Below are positions 48,319 to 57,434 of a DNA stretch of 64,000 nucleotides, one piece after another. A program made the translations under genes and the position numbers. The notes under the pieces are model-generated. The model worked only from the letters and a program-made list of their open reading frames with translations. It did no database searches and was not told where the DNA came from. The stretch is from Lachancea dasiensis (lineage: Eukaryota > Ascomycota > Saccharomycetes > Saccharomycetales > Saccharomycetaceae), in assembly GCA_900074725.1 (NCBI GenBank), contig LT598461.1:930001-994000 (forward strand), read 5' to 3'. The first letter of the stretch is position 1; each line of letters opens with the position of its first letter.

Positions 48319-50292
48319 TTAGTTAGATATATGTGTGATGACCATGGCTGCTGCCGATGATCCTACCAACAGAAGACGAGTAATCTTACCATAATTCCAG
48401 AGGAAGTTGGCCGTCTGTGCGGCTAGCAGAAGGCTGAGGACATAGCTGGGAAGATACTGAGTTACAGTGATATTGTCATGTTTGGACCATGCAAAAATGT
48501 AGTAGTGCATAAACCACCCTGTAGCAAGTTCCTGGCAGCTGTCCAAGTATAGATACTTCACCGGATCCACTTCGGAGCTGGTGTCAGCCCAAGGATCCCA
48601 TTTTATCCACCTGAAGCATTCCACAAGTATGTACCCAACCAGAGATGCTAATGGAATAAACCACATGAAATTCACAGCTGCGGAGTCTGCAATATTCAAT
48701 AGCCAATTTACTCTTTTGATATCACTTCTCGCATCTTTATTCTTTAGGTAATAATCAAACTTGTACTGTCTTTGAACATACTCTAGGGTGAGAGTCCAAA
48801 GCCTCTTGCCAATCCAGTGTTTTGGACTGGAAATATATGCACCTCTTTCTTTGTAAAGGTTAGACCTATCAATAAAGAAAAGTGACCTTTCCTTGTCAGC
48901 AGAATCCACACAGAGCACTTCTTGTTGTTCAAAGCCCCAGTCAGGCAGTCTCAAATCATGACTCAAGAGCTTGCAGTTATGGCCTTTGTTTTCAAGGCTG
49001 AAGTATATCGTAAAAGGACACAACAATCCATCATGAACTGTCTTACCTCTCTCAAACCTCAAACGCCAGGTTTCGTCAGCATCGCCCCTATATTTCTCAT
49101 CTCCAGTGCAGGAAACCTCATGGTCATAGTCCTGCTCACTGATAGGAGGCTTCGCTGATGACGCTCTCAATAATTTTCCGGTGGTCCTGTGTCTGAGCTT
49201 GATCGAAGCCCCATTTTTGACGGGCTCAAGTTTGGTTTTGTACTCCAAAGTATCTGAGGACGGCTCAATGATCCATTCATTATCAGCATCATTTGAATAT
49301 ATGAATAGTGAAACTTGTTGTTCTCCAGACCCACCTCTATAAGTGTAGTTGTGTGAATGTAGATAGCCACCTAATGATGGTGCATGTCTAATGAGTAAAT
49401 TACTACCATAGTATATCACATCTGGCTGTGGCATAGTTTCGGGTACAAACCAACTTTTGAAGTAAGGTGACACCAAACCCGAATGGTTGGAAGAGGGAAT
49501 TCTCGAGTTGCTAAGGAAGGTAAAGTATGATGAAGTTAGTACTGCAAGCGGAATAAATCCCACAGCAGCAGTTCTCCAAATAGTCTGAACAAGAAGTCTG
49601 TCCAACTGAACGTCTGCGTCTCCAGCTATTTCCCAACTGCGCTTGGCCACTAGGAACAAAAACCAGCACCAAGTTACAACTCCGACAAATTTGGATCCAG
49701 CTGACAGGGAAATAAAAGATCCGAGTGATAATAGACTCAGATACCAACAGGTGGAATACAAGCGGGTTCTTTTCAAAATGTTCCAGCTCAGCACACCGCA
49801 GGACAGAAAGAGGGTGTGGAGAACAACAGGGGAAAGATGAATGCATTCTTTAGTAAACAATGGCAGGCGAGAGATGATCGATACTGCCAGTACTGCTATT
49901 GCGCTTTTCACATTAGAGACACGCATGGTTAGATATAAAACAGAAATGGTTAGAGCGCCTGTAAAAATGGCATAGTATTGCAAAGTTTCATTTGGTACGC
50001 TTTTCAAAATCGAGCTTATTGAAGACAGTATCTGAATTAGCAAGGGAGGAAATTCTGTTATGAAGAATTCGCCGTTTTTATAATGAGTAATTGCTTCGAA
50101 AAGGTCAACTTCAGTTGAGTTCAATTCCGTGGTGGGCTTCAAGATTTTGATCTGGTGCAAAATGAAGGATAGACCCAAGAGAACTGACATTAACACATCA
50201 GTTCCCCTCAATTCGTTAAACAATAGACTTTCGTAGAAGTCGCTACCGAGGAATGGCCTGTAAGGGCCCTTTTTCAAAGGCGCGGGCCTCAT
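48319..50292 (-). CDS. PMT7: Putative protein O-mannosyltransferase Pmt7
   Basis: Divergent member of the GT39 family in the ER membrane, activity not well established in S. cerevisiae. The 657-residue product (S. cerevisiae 662) has a short basic N-terminus, an early hydrophobic segment, many membrane spans (about 110-290 and 540-657) and a central lumenal MIR-like domain (about 290-480, with GSNLLIRHAPSLGGYLHSH). Overall length and order (SRB7-PMT7-YDR306C) agree with YDR307W. Its initial Asp/Glu motif is less typical than in Pmt1-Pmt6 (VDLFEAITHYKNGEFF). Confidence 0.87.
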   Translation of the reverse strand: MRPAPLKKGPYRPFLGSDFYESLLFNELRGTDVLMSVLLGLSFILHQIKILKPTTELNSTEVDLFEAITHYKNGEFFITEFPPLLIQILSSISSILKSVPNETLQYYAIFTGALTISVLYLTMRVSNVKSAIAVLAVSIISRLPLFTKECIHLSPVVLHTLFLSCGVLSWNILKRTRLYSTCWYLSLLSLGSFISLSAGSKFVGVVTWCWFLFLVAKRSWEIAGDADVQLDRLLVQTIWRTAAVGFIPLAVLTSSYFTFLSNSRIPSSNHSGLVSPYFKSWFVPETMPQPDVIYYGSNLLIRHAPSLGGYLHSHNYTYRGGSGEQQVSLFIYSNDADNEWIIEPSSDTLEYKTKLEPVKNGASIKLRHRTTGKLLRASSAKPPISEQDYDHEVSCTGDEKYRGDADETWRLRFERGKTVHDGLLCPFTIYFSLENKGHNCKLLSHDLRLPDWGFEQQEVLCVDSADKERSLFFIDRSNLYKERGAYISSPKHWIGKRLWTLTLEYVQRQYKFDYYLKNKDARSDIKRVNWLLNIADSAAVNFMWFIPLASLVGYILVECFRWIKWDPWADTSSEVDPVKYLYLDSCQELATGWFMHYYIFAWSKHDNITVTQYLPSYVLSLLLAAQTANFLWNYGKITRLLLVGSSAAAMVITHISN

Positions 50293-51357
50293 GATGATAC
50301 AGTAGGATAGTAGCCGAGTCGCACGAAACCAATACGAATTAGATTGAATGGATGTGGCTAAAGGTTTTATCCCAGCAGGCTGTGTCCGATTGGTTGACTG
50401 GAGCGAACCTGTCCACTAAGTAACTGCCTTGAGTTTGATGAAACTTTCAAGCTCATCAAAATCAAAACAATTTGAAGTCAGTTCGTGAACAGCGTACTCG
50501 CTCAAACCTCTATGAGTACGAGTGTCAGTGGCTGAAAGAGTCAAGTCTAACAGTATACTTCATGGTCGCAACACCTAGCAGCGCAGAAGAGGCGACTCAA
50601 CAGCGTACTACTTTTTCCTGAGGCCCCAATAAGCCGTTTCGTAATAGACCTTTTTCGCCGGGATCTACTCTATCAATTCAGGAGCATTGAAAAGAGAGCG
50701 GTTAATGATGAACAGTGTTGGGTGAGGGGCAACGATGGACACTTATGGCCCCCTCCAGTATCCGCTGCTTTTGTCCCAGGACCATCTCAAAGGTCTTAAA
50801 AGTCTTCAAACGAAAAGAATTCCGATGGGACATTCCGAGATTATTTGTAGGCTTGGACTCATCGCATGGTGATTTTGATTCCAAAAACAAGCTATTCCAT
50901 AGTGCAGCTAGCGGTATGAGGCTGAATACGCAATCGTTTTTCCACTCATGAAATACGTTTCTCCCTTTGTCAACACTACAGATCTTAAACCGCAATCAAC
51001 GCACTCATTTTACCGTCTATCTTTCCCTAGTACTGCTCATATACTCTTAAAGCGTGGTTCAAGTTTCCTGTCGTCCTTCAACATACCATCGATTAACTGG
51101 GCGGCTAACATCTTTTCCACTTATGGCGCGTAAGTACAGCGAAGCGGTAGCCTTAACACTTTAACATCATAAGTCCATGATGTTGTAGTTACTAAAGTCA
51201 ATTTAGGGCTACCTTCTGAGCTGCCTTCCTTACTGTTTTAGTGTCGTGGAATAGTAATAAAGAGGAAAGACACAAAAGCTTTTCCCACTGAATCATTTGA
51301 AGAAATAAAGGACACTTTGAGGATACGTCAACACCACTGAGCTTCCATTGATTCTAT
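50293..51357. other. Divergent 1.07-kb region between PMT7 and an unassigned gene
   Basis: No gene supported. ATGATGA at 50705 has no D box in range. A frame at 50715-50951 has no family features. It probably holds the promoters of both flanking genes. Confidence 0.45.
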
Positions 51358-53091
51358 ATGATGGCATTTCACAAATTGAACACTGACGTTTTTGTCAACA
51401 ACTCCATGGAACGAAGTGAAAACTATCCAGATATAGCGGAGAGTTTCGACCATAATCTTAGAACCCGACTCTCGAGTAAGAAAAGTGATTCGGTATTCAC
51501 AAGAAAAGGGAATGTTAAACGGGGGATAAAAGATTCGCTGCTGCTTTACGAAGGCCAGTCGTTTGAGTTGGGAAACGTCAATGCTGCCGTCAATGTCCCA
51601 CGCAGACATATGAGTGGTGCCAAAGACTGTTTTGATTCGTCAATCGGCAATTTCGAGAAGTGTGCAGGTGGAAAGCATGTTTGGTATCGTGAGGATGATA
51701 GCTTTACAGGCAGGAGGATGGAGGATGGCGCAAGGAGACTGAGCGCTACCAATTCCGTCCACATAAGAGATGTGATTGAAAATGCAACCCACTCAATCGC
51801 TAGGAGCCAGAAGGCTTGCTTAGGGATCAAAGGTAGACTGAACAAGTACTGCTCTTCAAACTCTATTCACATGCCAGGCAGCTTCTCTGGCATCGATGTA
51901 GATGCTGAAAACATCGCTCCGCAAGATCTAGGTCGAAGATCTGAAGCGAATGACCAATTGGAGCAGTACCACTCAGTGGAACCTATACAATATCTATCAA
52001 GGCTGTTGGTTTCCCCGGTGATTATAAAAGCAGCGTATTTTTTGTTGGCCCACTGGGCCACGCTCGAATGTGATAGCTACTCATTTGTCGACACATGTGC
52101 AATGGTTATCAACTCCAGGGCTTCATGGTTTACATTGTCTCAATTGGACAACCTTATTCTTGAAGTAATAGAGGCGTGGTTGCTTATCAAGGCAGCTCCC
52201 ATTCTCGTTAAAACGCCGTGGAGATTCTATGATATCGCTAGCCGCTACCAATCTTGTTCCAAAATCCATGAGGGTATGTATGACTGGGGCGATCGAACCG
52301 CTGTGCAAGAATTAACCAGGCTCTGCAAACGTCACGGTAAGCTCGGTTCGCAGCTTTACCGAACTAGCTTGATTGTCCTAATTATGTCGCCACTTGGATT
52401 AACCCTGGGAGCTCTGGCAGGGCATGCTATTACTTTCAAGTTGACCACCTACGAATTAACAGCAAGCCCGAGATGGACTGTATACTGGTCACTAATGTCA
52501 ATTGCATTCTCACCCTCCCAATTTGCACTGCTGATATGGTGTTTGTGGTGTCAATACTTCAAGGATACTTTGGAATATCTCGAAAACTACGTGGTCAGAC
52601 AACATCAGGCCTTTGTGAAGGATATTGACTTTATCGCTGATCAACTTGACAAAACTCAGCAAACAAACTCGGCTCATCTGGATGCTGGAACGAGGCAAAT
52701 GGGGTTTTGCGAAAGCCAGATTCGTCCCTCAAGGATATTTCACCAACGTCGGGATTTCCAAAATACCCACCCCATTCACTCCCCCCATTCAAATAGCCAG
52801 TTACCTTCTTTTGCAATGGCTGCCTACGAAAGTCCTCTGACAGGCAAGAAACCTATAGATTCGCCAATCTCAACAATCCAGCCTGTTTCCCCTATGCCCG
52901 GCCCTTTCAGGACAGAAAGATCCCCTGGCAAGCCATCTTTTCTCAATCGTGTGTTCGCATTCTCGGGGCGTCTCCCCATTCACGTCCTGGCACTCCTTTA
53001 TCGTGTTACACACAGGACAGTTAAGGTGCTGATATTCTCGTTATTTCTATCGTACTGGATAGTGATAGGAAAAAGCCGTCATTCGTCTTGA
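51358..53091 (+). CDS. Unassigned 577-residue membrane protein
   Basis: Not recognised. The start may be either of two adjacent ATGs (51358, 51361). Residues 1-200 are polar and Ser/Arg-rich. The middle (about 215-430) has hydrophobic segments VIIKAAYFLLAHWATL, LIVLIMSPLGLTLGALAGHA and WSLMSIAFSPSQFALLIWCL, with a charged stretch between them. A Pro/Ser-rich part follows, and a hydrophobic C-terminal segment VKVLIFSLFLSYWIVIG ends six residues before the stop. This topology suggests an organelle membrane protein with a tail near the C-terminus. It sits between PMT7 and YDR306C, where S. cerevisiae has no gene. A long uninterrupted frame supports it. Confidence 0.75.
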   Translation: MMAFHKLNTDVFVNNSMERSENYPDIAESFDHNLRTRLSSKKSDSVFTRKGNVKRGIKDSLLLYEGQSFELGNVNAAVNVPRRHMSGAKDCFDSSIGNFEKCAGGKHVWYREDDSFTGRRMEDGARRLSATNSVHIRDVIENATHSIARSQKACLGIKGRLNKYCSSNSIHMPGSFSGIDVDAENIAPQDLGRRSEANDQLEQYHSVEPIQYLSRLLVSPVIIKAAYFLLAHWATLECDSYSFVDTCAMVINSRASWFTLSQLDNLILEVIEAWLLIKAAPILVKTPWRFYDIASRYQSCSKIHEGMYDWGDRTAVQELTRLCKRHGKLGSQLYRTSLIVLIMSPLGLTLGALAGHAITFKLTTYELTASPRWTVYWSLMSIAFSPSQFALLIWCLWCQYFKDTLEYLENYVVRQHQAFVKDIDFIADQLDKTQQTNSAHLDAGTRQMGFCESQIRPSRIFHQRRDFQNTHPIHSPHSNSQLPSFAMAAYESPLTGKKPIDSPISTIQPVSPMPGPFRTERSPGKPSFLNRVFAFSGRLPIHVLALLYRVTHRTVKVLIFSLFLSYWIVIGKSRHSS

Positions 53092-53423
53092 TTTTTCTGT
53101 TCGTGACTGATATTACTGCCTACCCATAGAGGGATGCCCAACACCACTACGTCTTGCTTCTAACAACCATCGCAACATCCGTTACTGGCGTGCTTTAAAC
53201 TATAGACCATGGTAAATGTACCATTTACACCTTCTAAGTCTTCGATGGATCCTCCATGTATACTGACGTAAATATCAATTGTCCAAACCGGTTGTCAATT
53301 ACATGGCACTACTTCTGTCACAATAATCGGACCAAGAGAAGTAGTATTCGTTAAGCGCCAGCCAGCTGGCTGGCCCCCTCAGCTTGGTATAAGATTTATG
53401 ACGTTGTTATGATTTTAGTGATA
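53092..53423. other. Spacer before tRNA-Val
   Basis: 332 bp, nothing recognisable. I looked for a tRNA-associated LTR and saw none. Confidence 0.4.
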
Positions 53424-53496
53424 GTTCCGATAGTGTAGTGGTTATCACGTAACCTTCACACGGTTAAGGTCCTGGGTTCGACCCCCAGTCGGAACA
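53424..53496 (+). tRNA. tRNA-Val (CAC anticodon)
   Basis: 73 nt: acceptor GTTCCGA with TCGGAAC, D arm with AGTGTAGTGGTTATCAC, anticodon loop TTCACAC, T arm CTGGGTTCGACCCCCAG, discriminator A. Close to the S. cerevisiae tRNA-Val(CAC), which shares the CCTTCACACGG anticodon arm. No intron. Confidence 0.96.
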
Positions 53497-53500
53497 TTTA

Positions 53501-53506
53501 TTTTTT
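53501..53506 (+). terminator. RNA polymerase III terminator of tRNA-Val
   Basis: Six T four bases past the discriminator, in the trailer TTTATTTTTT. Confidence 0.85.
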
Positions 53507-53738
53507 GCAATCTTGATATTCATATTCACTAGAATAAGAATTATCCGTTTCCCTGGATGACAGGTGCCCTTAATGAGGCCAAGGCTCTTTGTCTGCTTTG
53601 ACCTGGTGTCTTGCTTGTTATTTTCAGCTGCCTAATATGTAATTATTTAATTGCACATTTCGAATGAATTCGCAGTGCTACCGTAGAATACAATTATCAA
53701 TTTTGGGGATGTGGAAACCGCCTTTCTGAATCTGATTA

Positions 53739-55052
53739 ATGGCCAATAAGAGACGTCCCAAGAAGGTAAAAGCCCCGTACCGGAAGTATGTCGCCGGTCA
53801 GGGCTTTGTGCATACCAGGGGATTCAATAACAATGACGATGCTGTTGGAATTACTGTTCAGCAGGATCGGCATCCAAATGGCGAGGTCTTCCGTACACCT
53901 CAGGGAAGTTACATATACGATGTGCACACCGAGTCGATTGTACAGGTCGAACCCGCTCCAGAAGTACCAGGGTCTTTGAGAGATAAAATGGGCGATTTTC
54001 AAGCTCACAACGCTGTCTTGCCTTGGGAAGTATTCGATATCGTGCTGAGACTGTGTCCCAAAGTAGAGCCCCAATTCCTACTCGTGTGTCGTCACTGGTA
54101 CCACATATGTGTTCCGCTACTCTACGCATCCCCCCGACTTCAGAGCAGGAACTTTAGTCAGTTTGTCGATGCAGTGGTGAACAACCGGAAAAAGAGACTG
54201 GGGGAAAACGTTATGGATCTGGACCTTTCGAATATCATACAGAGTGGGAAGAATTCGTACGTTTCTAAACTGCTGCGAAGGTGCAGTCCGAAATTGCGAC
54301 GCTTCACTGCACCACAAACGAGTTTTGGATATGCGCCTCTAATAAGCTTAAAAGCGTGCCGACGGCTGCAATTCTTGGATTTAGGGTTGGTTTCGGAAAC
54401 TGTGCAACTGGGAGAGCTCTTTAGTGCAATCAAAGAATTTACAAGTCTCACTCACCTGTCTTTCCCGAGAAGCTCTGTTGATTGCAGCGGATTTCGCAAC
54501 TTTGAGTGGCCCCCGAATCTTCAATATCTGAAGCTGAGTGGTGGTATAACCAATGAATTTGTGAGGGAGACCGAGTTTCCACGAACCATAAGAACATTGG
54601 AGTTCTCGTTTTGCCCCCAGATCAATGAGCATGCCGTATACACTGTTCTAGCCAAGATCGGGGATTCCCTGCGACACCTTTACTTCCACTACCCCATGCC
54701 TACGCTCCATGGTACCTCTTTGGACTTTGTGTTTCGCTATTGCACGAATTTAGTTACACTACAATTGACTGTAGACTATTGCTCTAAGTGGGCTTTCTCG
54801 GAGCACATGCTGGTAGCTTTGTCCTCCCCACGCCCGTTGAAAACACTCTTATTGGAATGCAGCGGCAACTTAGGCCAAGCTTTCAAAGTGCATCCTGATG
54901 ACATTACCATCGCGTTGGCAGAAGATAGACTGCCGAACCTGGACACAATACGAGTTTCATCCAAGGTTGGTTGGGACATGAGAAGTTCCGATGTCACCGA
55001 TCTGATTTCATATCTGGAGGATCAAAATGGTAGCCTGTACATAAAATATTAA
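53739..55052 (+). CDS. F-box/leucine-rich-repeat-like protein (YDR306C orthologue)
   Basis: Likely SCF ubiquitin ligase substrate receptor; YDR306C binds Skp1 in S. cerevisiae but its targets are unknown. The 437-residue product (S. cerevisiae 478) has a basic start (MANKRRPKKVKAPYRKYV), a possible mRNA-cap- or rRNA-like basic tail, then an F-box at about 95-140 (LPWEVFDIVLRLCPKVEPQ, VCRHWYHICVPLLYASPRL). Degenerate leucine-rich repeats run to the end (RRLQFLDLGLVSETVQ, FPRTIRTLEFSFCPQINEH). Order PMT7-YDR306C-HNT2 is conserved. Confidence 0.9.
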   Translation: MANKRRPKKVKAPYRKYVAGQGFVHTRGFNNNDDAVGITVQQDRHPNGEVFRTPQGSYIYDVHTESIVQVEPAPEVPGSLRDKMGDFQAHNAVLPWEVFDIVLRLCPKVEPQFLLVCRHWYHICVPLLYASPRLQSRNFSQFVDAVVNNRKKRLGENVMDLDLSNIIQSGKNSYVSKLLRRCSPKLRRFTAPQTSFGYAPLISLKACRRLQFLDLGLVSETVQLGELFSAIKEFTSLTHLSFPRSSVDCSGFRNFEWPPNLQYLKLSGGITNEFVRETEFPRTIRTLEFSFCPQINEHAVYTVLAKIGDSLRHLYFHYPMPTLHGTSLDFVFRYCTNLVTLQLTVDYCSKWAFSEHMLVALSSPRPLKTLLLECSGNLGQAFKVHPDDITIALAEDRLPNLDTIRVSSKVGWDMRSSDVTDLISYLEDQNGSLYIKY

Positions 55053-55112
55053 ATAATAAGAAGGACAAACTTGGCATGAAGCGGCGGGACAATGCGTTGA
55101 TCTGTTCGGCTT

Positions 55113-55133
55113 GATCTTCACGTGCTGAAGATC
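55113..55133. repeat. Inverted repeat carrying a CACGTG core
   Basis: GATCTTCA (55113-55120) and TGAAGATC (55126-55133) are perfect inverted arms of 8 bp around a 5-base spacer, and CACGTG lies at 55119-55124. It is between YDR306C and HNT2, about 95 bp before the HNT2 ATG. Could be an operator-like bHLH site or an RNA hairpin in the YDR306C 3' end. Confidence 0.6.
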
Positions 55134-55225
55134 TCTTGATACATCTTTTGGATCTGATGATTATAGTTTACCGCAACTATGTGAAAAGGAGAAATGTTTA
55201 GCTGATTATAGCATTGGCCCCTGCG

Positions 55226-55824
55226 ATGAGCTCTGCAATTTATTTCAGCCGATTCCTAGTCACAAACCAAGTTTTTTACGTACGTATCAGTGGAGATGAC
55301 TGCCGCCAGAAACTTCTTCTAACGTTTGATTATAGAAATCTAAACACTCATTTGCACTCGTCAACCTAAAACCTTTAGTTCCTGGCCATGTTCTCGTAGT
55401 GCCACTAAGAACATCGGTCGTATGCTTGGCTGACCTAACGAAAGAGGAAAACGATGACTTTTTCGGGACCCTCCAACTGATTCACCGATTCATCAAGTTC
55501 CACTTCAAGGCTGACTCGCTCAACATTGCTATCCAGGATGGCCCTGAAGCGGGTCAGACGGTCCCGCATTTGCACACGCACATCATCCCACGCTATCACA
55601 CCAACAACGTAGGGGACAAGATATATGAGATGCTAGATGGTTGGACGTTCGAGTCGTGGACGCAAAGACGCCAGTTATATTTGGAGTCTGGGGGCCGCGA
55701 GGGAAGGAAGCACTTTGCTAAACCGGACGATCAACGTGTTGAGTGCTCACAGGAGCATATGGCCTCTGAGACCCAGCTGTTGAGGGAAAGTCTTTCGCAG
55801 TATCTCACGGATAGTGACTTGTGA
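55226..55824 (+). CDS. HNT2: Dinucleoside triphosphate hydrolase Hnt2 (Fhit family), two exons
   Basis: Fhit-type HIT hydrolase of Ap3A and related nucleotides. Exon 1 (55226-55279) encodes MSSAIYFSRFLVTNQVFY and exon 2 is 55336-55824; joined they give 180 residues (S. cerevisiae 217) with the family run KSKHSFALVNLKPLVPGHVL across the junction. The HIT motif is HLHTHIIPR (His-x-His-x-His). Exon 2 alone would start inside the beta sheet. The C-terminal tail is shorter than in S. cerevisiae. S. cerevisiae HNT2 also has an intron near the 5' end. Tail to tail with FYV4, 53 bp apart. Confidence 0.93.
55280..55335 (+). other. Spliceosomal intron in HNT2 (56 nt)
   Basis: 5' splice site GTACGT (55280-55285), branch-like TTCTAAC (55317-55323, six of seven bases), 3' splice site GATTATAG ending at 55335. 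Phase 0, between Tyr18 and Lys19. The branch-to-AG distance is only 12 bases. One of the shortest introns expected for this group. Confidence 0.9.
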
Positions 55825-55877
55825 TGCAGTGTTGATTATACAGATATATACATGGCTGGGGAAACACGGAAACACCT

Positions 55878-56270
55878 CTAGGTGCTGGCATTTCTCTGTT
55901 CCGCGCGCATTTTGGCTACAGTCTCCTTGCGCTTCCGCTCGCCGCCCAAAAACGACTTTTTGCCTTCCTTGATCTCTTGGATGGGCTGACTCTTCCGCAG
56001 TCTTTCGACTTGACTTAGGATGTATTTTCGCTGCTGTGGTCCCATGCCCTTTTCCTTCAAAGTTCTAGAATCCCATGAAAACAGATTATCCCACTTATTC
56101 TCATAGAGCTCGACATGCTCTTCACATTTACGTCCGATTCTGGTCAAAAATGCTTCCACGGTTGGAATTTGCCCTGAAGTCTTGGGAACTTTGCGCAGCA
56201 AGGCATCGTTTACTTTTAAAGCAACACTACAAGAGCTCAGTAGTCGTCTACCGGTCATAGTTGAAGCCAT
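55878..56270 (-). CDS. FYV4: Mitochondrial small-subunit ribosomal protein Fyv4 (mS41)
   Basis: mS41 of the mitochondrial 37S subunit, with an IGR-motif (SAM-like) domain. The 130-residue product is the S. cerevisiae length. The start [18 protein letters not shown] is a mitochondrial presequence; Met5 is an alternative start. IGR-type segment: [20 protein letters not shown], then [19 protein letters not shown] and [15 protein letters not shown]. The C-terminus is basic. Matches YHR059W, completing the interleaved block. Confidence 0.94.
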   Translation of the reverse strand: MASTMTGRRLLSSCSVALKVNDALLRKVPKTSGQIPTVEAFLTRIGRKCEEHVELYENKWDNLFSWDSRTLKEKGMGPQQRKYILSQVERLRKSQPIQEIKEGKKSFLGGERKRKETVAKMRAEQRNAST

Positions 56271-56495
56271 TTGGAGTCTCTTGTGTCGTCAGCCACCTCA
56301 CTAGGCAAGTCCTTTCAAGTTTCCCAAGTGGATCTTCAATTTTGCATATATAAATCGGTAGTGGCACTATGTACGAACAAATGCCTTTGAAATTGTTCAA
56401 GTCTTCACACTCACCAAAGGATCAAGAGATTCCAACCAGACACGTTTCAACAAGCCGTCGACGACCAGCTCGAGTGAAGCTGGTATCGTTATATT

Positions 56496-57374
56496 ATGAG
56501 CTCCAGTGATGAAGACGAAAAGTTCTTATATGGGTCTGACGATGAGAATACGGTGATGACAGGGGAAAACACCAAGAAGAGAGCTCCAGCGGACGGTGAC
56601 ACCAATGCTGCAACCACGGGAGAGTCCGCGAAAAGAGCTAAAACCATGGGGGAGTTTGACAGTACGGCAAGCTCTGGTGCAGTGATCTCTAATAGCAGTA
56701 GCAGTGAGGAGGCTTCAAGCGATGATGAGAACTCGGATGAAGAGTCCGATGTTGAATTTATTATTGGGGTTGGGACAGATAGCTCGAAGTTGGATTCGAA
56801 ACAGGCAACTTCTTCCGGTAATGATAGTTCTGCAGCAAAAAATGCTGCCACTACCGTGGTGGCCCCGACCCTTGAGGTGAGCAGTGCGCTGGATGAAACA
56901 GACCCCGCGCTAGGCAATGGCACCGCTGAAGAGGCAATTGGTGGTACCCCTCAGGCGCAACCTGGTACCGAAAGGCTCCCTGTGCTAGATCTGAATGCAC
57001 CTGGTAAATTCGGTGATAAGCTCGTGACAGATATAGATCCAGAGGTCTTGAAAGAGAAGCCCTGGCGCCAACCGGGTGCCAATCTAAGTGATTACTTTAA
57101 CTATGGTTTCAACGAGCAAACATGGACGGAGTATCTGCATAAACAAGAAAAGCTTCGGGCTGAGTATAATCCGCATAAGCTACTCATGGGGCTGTTAGCT
57201 TTGCAGCAACAGGGCAAGCTCAATGACTCTGGCTCTAATACCATGGGGCAAGAGAGTGGTCCACCAAACGTGGCACCACCAGGCTTCCCCATGGGTATGC
57301 CACCCATGTTCGGGGGATTCCCGTTCCCCTTCCCTGGCATGATGAACAACATGAACCCGCAACAAAAAAAATAA
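56496..57374 (+). CDS. FIP1: Polyadenylation factor Fip1
   Basis: Fip1 ties poly(A) polymerase Pap1 to the cleavage and polyadenylation factor. The 292-residue product (S. cerevisiae 327) is acidic and disordered at the N-terminus (MSSSDEDEKFLYGSDDEN), where Pap1 binds, including DVEFIIGVG near residue 85. The Fip1 motif is at about 168-215: LDLNAPGKFGDKLV, then KPWRQPGANLSDYFNYGF, and NEQTWTEYLHKQEKLR. The C-terminus is Gly/Pro/Met-rich (PMGMPPMFGGFPFPFPG). Neighbour of BUD4 as YJR093C is of YJR092W. Confidence 0.95.
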   Translation: MSSSDEDEKFLYGSDDENTVMTGENTKKRAPADGDTNAATTGESAKRAKTMGEFDSTASSGAVISNSSSSEEASSDDENSDEESDVEFIIGVGTDSSKLDSKQATSSGNDSSAAKNAATTVVAPTLEVSSALDETDPALGNGTAEEAIGGTPQAQPGTERLPVLDLNAPGKFGDKLVTDIDPEVLKEKPWRQPGANLSDYFNYGFNEQTWTEYLHKQEKLRAEYNPHKLLMGLLALQQQGKLNDSGSNTMGQESGPPNVAPPGFPMGMPPMFGGFPFPFPGMMNNMNPQQKK

Positions 57375-57434
57375 CAATGATTTTATGTGTGTGTATAGTC
57401 TGTATAGTATTAAACAAAAGTTTATCCCGGAAAT

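Noticed and set aside
53092-53423. Possible tRNA-associated LTR remnants upstream of the tRNA genes
   Set aside because: No TG...CA terminal repeats or target-site duplications were seen upstream of any of the three tRNA genes.
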